This document shows, in pieces, positions 7,417-15,025 of a stretch of 18,867 nt of DNA (within the stretch, counting starts at the first letter, position 1; each line of letters begins with the position of its first letter). The notes under the pieces are model-generated. The model did no database searches and was not told where the DNA came from. It was given only the letters and a program-made list of their open reading frames with translations. The translations under genes were made by a program, and so were the position numbers. This stretch comes from Burkholderiales bacterium. GTDB lineage: Bacteria > Pseudomonadota > Gammaproteobacteria > Burkholderiales > CAIKXV01. Location of the stretch: assembly GCA_014379045.1 (NCBI GenBank), contig JACMMK010000042.1, forward strand, positions 1 to 18,867, written 5' to 3'.

Positions 7417-7439
7417 CGGCGCTCCGCGGGGAGCGTAGC
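7412..7439. terminator. Possible hairpin terminator between convergent genes
   Basis: CGCTCC (7420-7425), loop GCGG, GGAGCG (7430-7435) forms a perfect 6-pair stem, extendable by GCTA/TAGC (7412-7415 with 7436-7439) across a four-base bulge. It sits at the stop codon of the glycosyltransferase gene and before the end of the convergent Bug gene. There is no T-run, so termination is only suggested by position. Confidence 0.3.
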
Positions 7440-7504
7440 GTGATCACGCAGGGATCCATGCGGACTGGCTCGACGGTTGCCGACAGGCGAAATCGCGCAA
7501 CGCC

Positions 7505-8485
7505 TCAGCGATCGGCCTTGGCCCCGGACAACTTCACCAGTTCCCTGATCCGCGCCATCTGCGCCGGGATGAACGCGGTCACCTCCTGCACCGTACTGCC
7601 GATCGGCTCGGCGCCGAGCTCGGACAGGCGTTCGCGCACCGCCGTGCTCTTCAGCGCATTGACCACTTCGCCGTTCAGCCGGCCGACGATCGACGCTGGC
7701 GTCTTCGCCGGCGCAAGCAACGCATACCAGCCGATGTACTCGAAGCCGGGGAGAGTCTCGGCGATCGCCGCCACCTCGGGCACGACCTGCGAACGTTTCG
7801 CGCTGGTGATGCCGAGCGCGCGTACCCGCCCAGAACGCATCGAGGCGAGCACCGCGGGCACGACCGAGATCGTCATGTGCACCTGGCCGGCGATGGTGTC
7901 CATCAGCGCCGGTGTGACGCCCTTGTACGGCACATGCTGGATGTCGATGCCGGACAGGCTCTTGAACAATTCCGCGGAGAGATGCGGCGGCGAGCCCGAG
8001 CCCCCGGAGCCGTAGCGCAGGTCGCCCGGCTTCGACTTCGCGAGCGCAATCAGGTCGGCGATCGAGTTCGCCGGCACAGAAGGATTCACCACGAGCAGAA
8101 ACGGCGTGGAGGCCATCAGACTGATCGGCGCGAAGTCCTTCACCAGGTCGAACTGCAGCTTGTCGAACATCACCGATACGATCGCGGCCTGCGTCGTCGC
8201 GATGGTCAGGGTATATCCGTCCGGGGCGGCACGCGCGGCGATTTCGGCACCGATGATGCCGCTTGCACCGGGCCGCGAATCGATGATGACCTGCTGGCCC
8301 CACGCTTCAGTGAGTCGGGCACCCATCAGCCGGCCGACGATATCCGGTCCGGACGCAGGGGTGCTGAGAATGATCAGCCGGATCGGCTTAACCGGGTAGG
8401 CCTGCGGCTGCGCCAACGCGGTCGCACACGTCGCGGCGATCACCGACGCCACTGCGAAAGACGCTGCTGAACGTGTCGTGTCCAC
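7505..8485 (-). CDS. Bug/TctC-family periplasmic solute-binding protein (first copy)
   Basis: Periplasmic receptor of the tripartite tricarboxylate transporter type; family members bind carboxylates, amides or aromatic acids. 326 residues. A signal peptide (1-26, ending ALAQ) is followed by YPVKPIRLIIL (30-40), GPDIVGRLMGARL, VIIDSRPGASGIIGAE and APDGYTL, the standard Bug signature. GTG at 8485 is the start, with GGGAGA at the right spacing. No TctA/TctB membrane subunits lie in the window, so the permease must be elsewhere or the receptor acts as a sensor. It is the last gene of the minus-strand block, 57 bases after the SMP-30 gene at 8543. The ligand cannot be predicted from sequence. Confidence 0.93.
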   Translation of the reverse strand: MDTTRSAASFAVASVIAATCATALAQPQAYPVKPIRLIILSTPASGPDIVGRLMGARLTEAWGQQVIIDSRPGASGIIGAEIAARAAPDGYTLTIATTQAAIVSVMFDKLQFDLVKDFAPISLMASTPFLLVVNPSVPANSIADLIALAKSKPGDLRYGSGGSGSPPHLSAELFKSLSGIDIQHVPYKGVTPALMDTIAGQVHMTISVVPAVLASMRSGRVRALGITSAKRSQVVPEVAAIAETLPGFEYIGWYALLAPAKTPASIVGRLNGEVVNALKSTAVRERLSELGAEPIGSTVQEVTAFIPAQMARIRELVKLSGAKADR

Positions 8486-8542
8486 TGCGATCTCCCGTCG
8501 AACCCCGCCTCGACGACGGGGTCACTCTGATGCGATGCCCCG

Positions 8543-9430
8543 TTACCGCTCGAGTCCCTGCCGCCCGGTGTCGGTCGCGCGGTAAAGGCCGCCGTCGCCG
8601 GCGGTGACGTACAGGCTTGCCAGCCCGTCGTCGCCGAAGGCGCAGCGCATCGGCATATCCGCCGGCGCCGGATGCGTCTCGAGGATCGTGCCGCCCGGGG
8701 AGACCACCACGATCGCCGGCCCGGCACCCGCGCGACGCCAGCCCATGCAGGCGATGAGGTTGCCGTCGCGGTCCAGGCACATGCCCTCGATGCCGCGATC
8801 GACCGCGGTGAAGGTAAGCAGGGTGTGGGCATGGCCGACGCTGCCGTATTCGCTGACCTCGTAGGAGAACAACGCGCAGACATCGCCGCGTTCGATGTCG
8901 CCGTCGGCGACGTACAGCGTGCGTTCGTCGGCGGACAACAGCACGGCACGCGGCCCGCAGGTGTCATGGGTGATGCGTTCGATGCGCCATGCACCCGGGC
9001 CGACCGGATCGAGCCGCAGCACCGATGCGTGGTCGAGCATCGGATACGCCGGTGGCCCGTACGGCGGCTGCGCGTTATAGGCGTCGGCGAGCCAGACCCG
9101 GCCGCGGCGGTCGAGTTGCACGTCGACCGGCTGGTTGTGGTGTGCACCGTCGAGCAGTTCCTCGGTCGGCGCGGTGGACCCGTCGGTGCGGTACTGCACG
9201 ACCCGACGGCCGCCCTCCTGGGCGGCGAATACCGAGCCGTCGTTCGCGACCGCAAGTCCGTTCACCCGACCGCTCCAGCGGCGAAAGCTATCCGCCGTGC
9301 GTTTCACGGGGTCGAAGCGCAGCACCTGCTCCTCGGTCACCGCGCTGAACAGCATCGTCGTGCCGTCCCAGGCGAGGCCACCGGTACGGCCCTTGAACGG
9401 GCCGGCCATCAGTTCGAAATTCCAGGCCAT
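8543..9430 (-). CDS. SMP-30/gluconolactonase-type beta-propeller, divergent copy
   Basis: Six-bladed propeller of the SMP-30/gluconolactonase/LRE family, which normally opens sugar lactones using a divalent metal. 295 residues, and GGAG lies upstream of the ATG. Blade repeats are visible, for example NGLAVANDGSVFAAQ (57-71), QPVDVQLDRRGRVWLAD (100-116) and GIEGMCLDRDGNLIACMG (213-230). The metal ligands of the family (Glu, Asn, Asp at positions 18, 154, 204 of human SMP-30) do not line up: the Glu position is Gly17 in TGGLAW, the Asn position is Arg161 in CGPRAV, and the Asp position is Glu215; the substrate-contacting Asn position is Val102. The adjacent paralogue (9457-10377) keeps all of these. 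The protein may have lost lactonase activity or changed chemistry. No signal peptide is seen. Confidence 0.82.
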   Translation of the reverse strand: MAWNFELMAGPFKGRTGGLAWDGTTMLFSAVTEEQVLRFDPVKRTADSFRRWSGRVNGLAVANDGSVFAAQEGGRRVVQYRTDGSTAPTEELLDGAHHNQPVDVQLDRRGRVWLADAYNAQPPYGPPAYPMLDHASVLRLDPVGPGAWRIERITHDTCGPRAVLLSADERTLYVADGDIERGDVCALFSYEVSEYGSVGHAHTLLTFTAVDRGIEGMCLDRDGNLIACMGWRRAGAGPAIVVVSPGGTILETHPAPADMPMRCAFGDDGLASLYVTAGDGGLYRATDTGRQGLER

Positions 9431-9456
9431 TCGAGTCTCCGGTCAGGGGTGGCCGT

Positions 9457-10377
9457 TCATCGCGAAGCCACGCCGGCAATGTTGATGCGCGTGCTGACCA
9501 CCGAGCCGATCATCGTGATGTAGAGGGTCTTCCAGTCGGCATCGCCGAACGCGATATTGGTCGGGTGGTGGCCGGGGGTCTTGATGCGAACGAGGGTCTT
9601 GCCTGAAGGGTCGTGCACCCAGATGCCGCCGGGCGCCGTGCACCAGACATTGCCGGCGACATCGCACTTCAGGCCGTCGGGCACGCCGCGCTCGGGGCCT
9701 TCGTAGCGGTGGAAGATCCGCGCTGGGCCGACGCTGCCGTCGGTCTTCACGTCGTACGCGCGGATCACCCGTTCGCGGCTGCAGTTCACATAAAGGATCG
9801 ACTCGTCCGGTGAGAAGCAAAGACCGTTCGGATAGGTGTTGTCCTCGGCCACGATGTGCAACTCGCCATCGGGCGCGATGCGAAACACCGGTTGCGTCTC
9901 GAGGTAGCGCTGCAGGTCCGGACCGGTCATGCCGACGTTCAGCAACCCGCCCGGCGGGTCGGTGAACCAGACCGAGCCATCGGACTTCACCACGATGTCG
10001 TTCGGGCTGTTGAGCTTCATTCCCTGCCAACGGTCGGCGAGCGTCGTCCAGGTCCGGTCGTGCTCGCGCCGGAACACGGTGCGCCCGCCCCAGCCCGCAA
10101 CCACCAGCCGGTTATCGAGGTCGAGGCAGGTGCCGTTCGCTTTCACCGAAGGGGTCAGCACCGATTCCTGACCGAGGTTCGGCGTCCATTTCCAGATCGT
10201 GTCGCCGATGATGTCGGTGAACCAGAGGCAACCGTTGCGTGCATCCCAGGTCGGGCCTTCGCCGAAGATGATGTCACGCGCGATGACCTGCACCGGCGGG
10301 CTGGGGTCGATGATGCGTTCCCATCCGGGCGCGCACAGGTCGACTTCGACCTTCAGGTGTTCCAGTGATCCATGCAT
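9457..10377 (-). CDS. SMP-30/gluconolactonase/LRE-family lactonase
   Basis: Predicted cytoplasmic lactonase opening a sugar- or hydroxy-acid lactone to the free acid. 306 residues. The metal ligands fit the family: Glu40 in FGEGPTWD, Asn184 in YPNGLCFS and Asp234 in GVPDGLKCD, with Asn126 in LNSPNDIV as the substrate-contacting residue; the spacing between the last two ligands (50 residues) equals that in human SMP-30. AGGAGG lies six bases before the ATG. It is 21 bases after the ThDP enzyme gene and 26 bases before the divergent propeller gene, so the three are almost certainly co-transcribed. A lactone arising from the SDR dehydrogenase reaction is a plausible substrate. Confidence 0.88.
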   Translation of the reverse strand: MHGSLEHLKVEVDLCAPGWERIIDPSPPVQVIARDIIFGEGPTWDARNGCLWFTDIIGDTIWKWTPNLGQESVLTPSVKANGTCLDLDNRLVVAGWGGRTVFRREHDRTWTTLADRWQGMKLNSPNDIVVKSDGSVWFTDPPGGLLNVGMTGPDLQRYLETQPVFRIAPDGELHIVAEDNTYPNGLCFSPDESILYVNCSRERVIRAYDVKTDGSVGPARIFHRYEGPERGVPDGLKCDVAGNVWCTAPGGIWVHDPSGKTLVRIKTPGHHPTNIAFGDADWKTLYITMIGSVVSTRINIAGVASR

Positions 10378-10398
10378 GGGCTGCCTCCTGGATGCGTT

Positions 10399-12093
10399 TC
10401 AGTGACCTGTGCCCGTGGCGCCCGTCCATGTCTTCGGCGAGAACGCACGGTGGTCGGTGACCACGTCGATCACCACTGGCCGGCCCGCCTTCAGCGCACG
10501 CTCCATCGCCTCGGGCACCTGGGCGGGCGCGTCGACACGGATGCCGACGCAGCCGAGCGACTCGGCCACCTGCGCGAAGTTCACTTTGCTGAAGCCCCAC
10601 ATTTCGCGGCCGCGCTCGTCGGGGTCGCCACCGTACGACCTGTCGAAGTGCGGAATCTCCTGGTTGAGCGCGCTGTTGTTGTTCACCACCAGCACGAGGT
10701 TGATGCCGTAGCGCGCCGCGGTCTCGAGTTCGGCCAGGTGGTAGTAGGCCCCGCCGTCGCCGGCGAAGCAGACCACCGGCGCCTGCGGCAGCGCGCACTT
10801 GACGCCCATCGCACCAGGCAAGGCCCAGCCGAGCGAACCCGCACAGCGGATGAGCCGCTGCCCCGGCCGCAGGAAGTCGATCATCGTGCCGGTCCAGATG
10901 CCCGAGTGGCCGGTGTCGCAGACCATCACTGCGTCCGCCGGCAGCATCGCGCCGATCTCGCGGCAGACGCGTTCGGGCCGCATCGGCACGACGTCCGAGT
11001 TGCGATGCCCGGCGACCGAATCGCGCCAGCCGTCGACCAGTGCCTTCGCCCGGGCGAGCCAGGCGCTGCGCGGTACCGGTTTCACGCCGGTCGCTGCGTC
11101 GATCATCTGCTGCAGCACCGTCTTCGCATCGCCGAGCAGCCCGACCTTGACCGGATAGTTGCGGCCGAGTTCGCGCACATCGATGTCGAGGTGGATCACC
11201 GGCGTGCCGGGCTTCGGTACCTGCCAGCGCGCGGTGACCTGGCTGCCGGTATGGCTGCCAATGAAGAACACGAGGTCTGCTTCGCCGACCGACTGGTTCG
11301 CGCAGGTACGCGAATAGGTGCCGCAGACACCGACCGACAGCGGATGCGTGTCGAGGATCGTGCCGCGTGCGTTGAGCGAGGTGGCAACGGGTATCTGCAG
11401 GAGCTCGGCCAGCCTTACCACTTCGGTCTGTGCGGCCGACCAGGCCACGCCCCCGCCGGCGACGATGATCGGGCGCTCGGCCGCGGTGAGAAGGCGCAGC
11501 GCTTCGGTCACTTGCGCGGGGTCGGCCGACGGCCGGAACGGCGGCACCGAGCTGAACATCGGCTCGACCAGCAGATCGAGGTCGGCTTCGACCATGATGG
11601 ATTCCGCATGATGACCGCCGAACTGCAGGTGCACGGGGCCCGGCGCACCGCTGGTGGCCTCGCGGAAGGCCTGGCGCAGCAGGTCGGGGAGACGTCCGAT
11701 GTGGTCCACATGCGCGTTGAACTTGGTGGTGTGGTCGAACTGGGTGAAATCCTCGAGCTCCTGGTACGCATGCCGGTAACGCTGGTGCGGCGCGGGTCCA
11801 CCGGTTAGCGCGATAACCGGGGAGCACGCGAGGTAGGCATCGCGCAACCCTGCCGCCAGATTCGATGCGCCGACATGTTGCGCCATGCACACGCCCGGCC
11901 GTCGGGACGCGCGCGCATAACCGTCGGCCATGTAGGCAGCGGCCTTTTCGCCGTGGGTCATGATCCGGCGGATCGGCATCCCTTCCATCGACGTGAGCGT
12001 CTCGAGCAGCATCTGCGGCACGAAGAAAAGGTGCGACACCTCGTACGCGCGAAGCATGTCTGCGACGTACCGGGGACCGGTGGTCGTAGTCAT
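10399..12093 (-). CDS. Thiamine diphosphate-dependent enzyme, acetolactate synthase/decarboxylase-like
   Basis: ThDP enzyme of the acetolactate synthase/benzoylformate decarboxylase superfamily. 564 residues, the usual size. The N-terminal pyrimidine-binding domain has the cofactor-activating Glu49 in MTHGEKAAAYMADGYAR (45-61); the middle domain runs about 190-335 with IIVAGGGVAWS; the C-terminal domain has the ThDP/Mg motif AGDGGAYYHLAELETA (444-459) ending with Asn471-473 (VVNNNSALNQE). The start at 12093 has a strong GGGGGAAAG upstream. Lack of the usual branched-chain regulatory subunit gene and the catabolic context argue against LeuIlv biosynthesis; a 2-keto-acid decarboxylase or carboligase on a pathway intermediate is more likely. 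The substrate is unknown. Confidence 0.9.
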   Translation of the reverse strand: MTTTTGPRYVADMLRAYEVSHLFFVPQMLLETLTSMEGMPIRRIMTHGEKAAAYMADGYARASRRPGVCMAQHVGASNLAAGLRDAYLACSPVIALTGGPAPHQRYRHAYQELEDFTQFDHTTKFNAHVDHIGRLPDLLRQAFREATSGAPGPVHLQFGGHHAESIMVEADLDLLVEPMFSSVPPFRPSADPAQVTEALRLLTAAERPIIVAGGGVAWSAAQTEVVRLAELLQIPVATSLNARGTILDTHPLSVGVCGTYSRTCANQSVGEADLVFFIGSHTGSQVTARWQVPKPGTPVIHLDIDVRELGRNYPVKVGLLGDAKTVLQQMIDAATGVKPVPRSAWLARAKALVDGWRDSVAGHRNSDVVPMRPERVCREIGAMLPADAVMVCDTGHSGIWTGTMIDFLRPGQRLIRCAGSLGWALPGAMGVKCALPQAPVVCFAGDGGAYYHLAELETAARYGINLVLVVNNNSALNQEIPHFDRSYGGDPDERGREMWGFSKVNFAQVAESLGCVGIRVDAPAQVPEAMERALKAGRPVVIDVVTDHRAFSPKTWTGATGTGH

Positions 12094-12286
12094 CGTTCTT
12101 TCCCCCTCGATCGCTCTGCTTATAGGTCTTGTGTGCTGCCGTTCATCCCGCGAAATCGCGCATCGGGACGAAGCGTCGATTGATCCTAACAACTGTGCGA
12201 CGCGGAAGGCAAGAGCAGGTCTCTTCCAATGAAGTGTAAGCCTGCAGAATTGGTCGAAATTCGAACCACGACCCGATCACACCGGG
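12094..12286 (-). promoter_or_regulatory. Spacer with possible promoter for the ThDP-SMP30-Bug genes
   Basis: The 193-base gap between the SDR and ThDP enzyme genes holds no open frame of note. On the minus strand TATAAG (12119-12124) matches five of six bases of a sigma-70 -10 box and lies 25 bases before the ATG, but no good -35 box was found. An 11-base palindrome TCGAA-A-TTCGA is at 12254-12264. The gap suggests the ThDP gene starts its own transcription unit. Confidence 0.25.
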
Positions 12287-13054
12287 TCAGTAGGCCGTCA
12301 ATCCGCCGTCGACCAGCAGCGTCTGGCCGGTGATGTAGTCGGCCTGGGTGCTGGCGAGATAGCTCGCGAGCCCGGCGACATCGTCTTCGGTGCAGAAACG
12401 CCCGAACGGAATACGGTCGAGCAGTACTTGTCTGCGTGCCGGGTCCGCGCGCAGCGACTGCGCACGCGTCGGCGTCTCGGTCGTGCCCGGCGCGATCGCG
12501 TTGACACGGATGCCGTGTGGCGCCCACTCGATGGCTAGCATCCTCGTCATCTGCGCGATGCCCGCCTTGGAGATTCCGTACACCGACACCATCGGTACGC
12601 CGACGACACCGTGCGTCGAGGCGATGCTGATGATGCTGCCCTTGCGCCCGGTGCCGATAAGATGCCTGCCCATCTGCTGACTCATGAAGAAGGTGCCCGA
12701 GAGATTCACCTCGATCACCGCGTTCCATTCTTCGCGGGTCACGTCGACCACGGGCTTGCGCAGCGTCACGCCGGCGTTGTTGACCAGCAGATCGACCTTG
12801 CCGAAGGCGTCGATCACCGTCGCCATCGCCGCTTCGATGCTCGCCTGCAGGCGCAGGTCGAGGCACACCGGTCGGGCGCGCACGCCGTGCGCTTCGATCG
12901 CCGCGACGACCGTGTCGAGTGCACGGGTATCGAGTTCGGACACGGCGACATCGAAGCCGTCGCGCGCGAGCGCAATGGCGATTGCAGCGCCGATACCGTA
13001 CGAGGCACCGGTGACCAGCGCGGTGCGCCGCAATTGGGCACTGAGCTCAGGCAT
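12287..13054 (-). CDS. Short-chain dehydrogenase/reductase (FabG-like SDR)
   Basis: Classical SDR oxidoreductase, probably oxidising a hydroxyl group of the pathway substrate with NAD(P)+. 255 residues, a typical length. Motifs: the cofactor-binding TGASYGIG (15-22), NNAG (92-95), active-site Asn117, Ser146, Tyr159 and Lys163 (YGISK), and the late APGTTETPT segment. A possible acidic or basic selector after the second strand is SELDTR (39-44), suggesting NAD+ preference since an acid occurs there. The C-terminal GQTLLVDGGLTAY is standard for the family. ATG at 13054 is chosen because TGASYGIG then sits at the usual distance and GGGGAA lies upstream. The 172 bases between it and the cupin gene contain nothing I recognise. 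Confidence 0.92.
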   Translation of the reverse strand: MPELSAQLRRTALVTGASYGIGAAIAIALARDGFDVAVSELDTRALDTVVAAIEAHGVRARPVCLDLRLQASIEAAMATVIDAFGKVDLLVNNAGVTLRKPVVDVTREEWNAVIEVNLSGTFFMSQQMGRHLIGTGRKGSIISIASTHGVVGVPMVSVYGISKAGIAQMTRMLAIEWAPHGIRVNAIAPGTTETPTRAQSLRADPARRQVLLDRIPFGRFCTEDDVAGLASYLASTQADYITGQTLLVDGGLTAY

Positions 13055-13226
13055 CGTGGTTCCCCACCGGATCAGGCAACGTTGCCTGCTGCGCGCGCGG
13101 CATTCGCAGTGCGGCCGCCGGCAGCGCATACCTCGATGCGGCGTGCTCGACCAGCGCGCGTCGCGAGACGCGGATCAGGTATTCGGGACACCGAGTCTGC
13201 GTCGTCGACTTTGGAGGCTCAGTGCC

Positions 13227-13787
13227 TCAGCCGGCAGCCGCGACGCGATCGACCAGATTGCCCCGGTCATCACGCGCCAGTCCGGCCGCAGCCGCCTGCG
13301 CATACACTTCGGGTATCCAGTCGACCTTGCCGCAGTCCGGTCCACCGATGATCGTGAGCAAGGTGCCGCGTGCGTCACCTACATAGCGAAACCCGCGGTA
13401 GATGCCGATCGGAACATGCACGGTGTCGAACGGCTGCAGCACGATCTCCTGCGGACCTTCGTCGGTGACGAACGTCACCGCCCACGGCCCGACCAGAGGC
13501 ATGAACACTTCTTCGGTCTTGTGGTTGTGAAGCGCGGTGCCCTGTCCAGGATCGCACTGGATCATGCCGAGATTGAAGCCATGGGCCGGCAGCGGGATAT
13601 TGGGCATCAGGTCGGGCAGATCGGTGCGTTCGACGACGCCGTTGCCGATCAGGTTGATCTTGCGCCGACGGCAGCCCGGGAGCCGGCTGTCGACGAATGC
13701 GTCTTCCGAACCGCGCAGCGATTCGAAGCGCGCGATGCAGGTCGTCATTTCGGCGATCGACGTGTTCCTCGCCTTCGGCATGTCCAT
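13227..13787 (-). CDS. Cupin-2 domain protein
   Basis: Small beta-barrel (cupin) protein of unknown reaction; relatives include dioxygenases, isomerases and ligand-binding proteins. 186 residues. Cupin motif 1 is intact: GTALHNHKTEEVFMPLVGPW (83-102) with His87, His89 and Glu92/93 as metal ligands. In motif 2 the usual PxGxxH reads PIGIYR (126-131), so the third histidine ligand is replaced by Arg131. ATG at 13787 is preferred to the one at 13808 because AAGGAG lies six bases before it. It is 27 bases after the second Bug gene, so the two are probably co-transcribed. The altered ligand set suggests a two-His-one-carboxylate or non-catalytic site. Confidence 0.85.
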   Translation of the reverse strand: MDMPKARNTSIAEMTTCIARFESLRGSEDAFVDSRLPGCRRRKINLIGNGVVERTDLPDLMPNIPLPAHGFNLGMIQCDPGQGTALHNHKTEEVFMPLVGPWAVTFVTDEGPQEIVLQPFDTVHVPIGIYRGFRYVGDARGTLLTIIGGPDCGKVDWIPEVYAQAAAAGLARDDRGNLVDRVAAAG

Positions 13788-13814
13788 GTCGTGCTCCTTC
13801 AAAATCACTTGCGC

Positions 13815-14825
13815 TCAGTCGCCGCGGATATTCGCCTTGCGCACGATCGCGCCCCACTTCTCGATCTCGCTGCGCATGTAGTTGCCGAACTCTTCGGGCG
13901 TGCCGGGCACCGGAATCGTGCCTTCCTTCAACAGCACTTCCGCGACCTCTTTCTGGTTGAGGATCGCGACGATGTCGCGATTTAGCCGCATGACGATATC
14001 GCGCGGGGTACCCGCCGGCGCCAACATACCGCCCCAGGCGAACGCCTCGTAACCCGGAATCGCCGCCTCGGCGATCGTCGGGAACTCCGACATCGACGGG
14101 ATGCGCTCGGCCTGCCCGACGCCCAGCGCGCGCAGCTTGCCCGCGCGCACGAACTGGATGACGCTTGGAATCGAACTGAATGTCACCTGCACCTCGCCGG
14201 CGATCACCGCGGTGTTGGCGGGTGCAGTGCCCTTGAACGGAATGTGCTGCATCTGGACCTTGGCGAGGAAGTTGAACAGTTCGCCCGCCAGGTGGCCCGT
14301 GTTACCGCTGCCCGGTGACGAGAAGGTGAGTTCGCCGGGGCGCGCCCGTGCGAGAGCGATGAGTTCCTTCACCGACTTCACCGGCAACGACGGATGCACG
14401 ACCAGCATCAGCGGGAACAGCACCATGTTGCTGATCGGCGCGAAATCCTTGAGGGTGTCGTACGGCAGCTTCGGGTACAGGCTGGGGTTGACCGCGAGCG
14501 GACCGTGCGACGCGGCGCCGATGGTGTAACCGTCGGGTGCGGCGTTCTTCAACACCTCGAGCCCAACGATGCCGTTGGCGCCGGCGCGGTTCTCGACCAG
14601 CACCTGCTGACCGAGCCGCTCGGCGAGGTGCTTGCCGACGACACGGCCGATGAAATCGACGCCGCCGCCCGCCGGGAATGGGACGATCATGCGGATCGGC
14701 TTCGCCGGATAAGACTGCGCGCGTGCCGTCTGTGCCGTCAATGCGCAAGTGAAGACGGCGACGCCCAACGCGACCACCGACGCACAGGCGACGATGAACC
14801 GCTGCGCCAGCATGCGAGTCAGCAT
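13815..14825 (-). CDS. Bug/TctC-family periplasmic solute-binding protein (second copy)
   Basis: Periplasmic receptor of the tripartite tricarboxylate transporter type. 336 residues. It has a long signal peptide (about 1-37, ending TARAQS), then YPAKPIRMIVPFPAGGGVD (39-57), VENRAGANGIVGLE, APDGYTI and PYDTLKDFAPIS, all classical Bug signatures. A strong AGGAGG lies upstream of the ATG. The first and second Bug proteins of this block differ clearly in sequence, so they are unlikely to be a recent duplication. It is the first gene of the minus-strand block and probably helps define its substrate. No membrane subunits lie nearby. Confidence 0.94.
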   Translation of the reverse strand: MLTRMLAQRFIVACASVVALGVAVFTCALTAQTARAQSYPAKPIRMIVPFPAGGGVDFIGRVVGKHLAERLGQQVLVENRAGANGIVGLEVLKNAAPDGYTIGAASHGPLAVNPSLYPKLPYDTLKDFAPISNMVLFPLMLVVHPSLPVKSVKELIALARARPGELTFSSPGSGNTGHLAGELFNFLAKVQMQHIPFKGTAPANTAVIAGEVQVTFSSIPSVIQFVRAGKLRALGVGQAERIPSMSEFPTIAEAAIPGYEAFAWGGMLAPAGTPRDIVMRLNRDIVAILNQKEVAEVLLKEGTIPVPGTPEEFGNYMRSEIEKWGAIVRKANIRGD

Positions 14826-15025
14826 GGCTCCTCCTGATATTGCTCTGGCTCTGCCAGTTATCTGCGCGCCGCGTTGAACGGCGAACCGTCACTGCTGCGC
14901 ATCTGTCGTGCGCACTCGTGTCAGACTCGCCGAAATTCTCTGTGTTGTCAACGCAGCTTCACCGGCGCAGGCAAGACGTTTCTCGTATGCGTAACGACGT
15001 TCGACGCGCCCCGGAGATGGCGACG
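14826..15025. promoter_or_regulatory. Divergent promoter region between Bug and dehydrogenase genes
   Basis: This 200-base gap must contain the start signals for the minus-strand Bug gene and probably for the plus-strand dehydrogenase. On the minus strand a perfect -35 consensus TTGACA occurs at 14946-14951, but the matching -10 site at 17-base spacing is poor. No plus-strand promoter was recognised. No regulator gene lies in or beside the gap. Confidence 0.3.

Noticed and set aside
10372..11808. A 478-codon plus-strand frame opposite the ThDP enzyme gene
   Set aside because: It is the complement of a gene with intact ThDP motifs, and no ribosome binding site or family features support it.
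12254..12264. TCGAA-A-TTCGA palindrome between the SDR and ThDP genes as an operator
   Set aside because: Too short and common to claim as a regulator site; it is only mentioned in the spacer entry.
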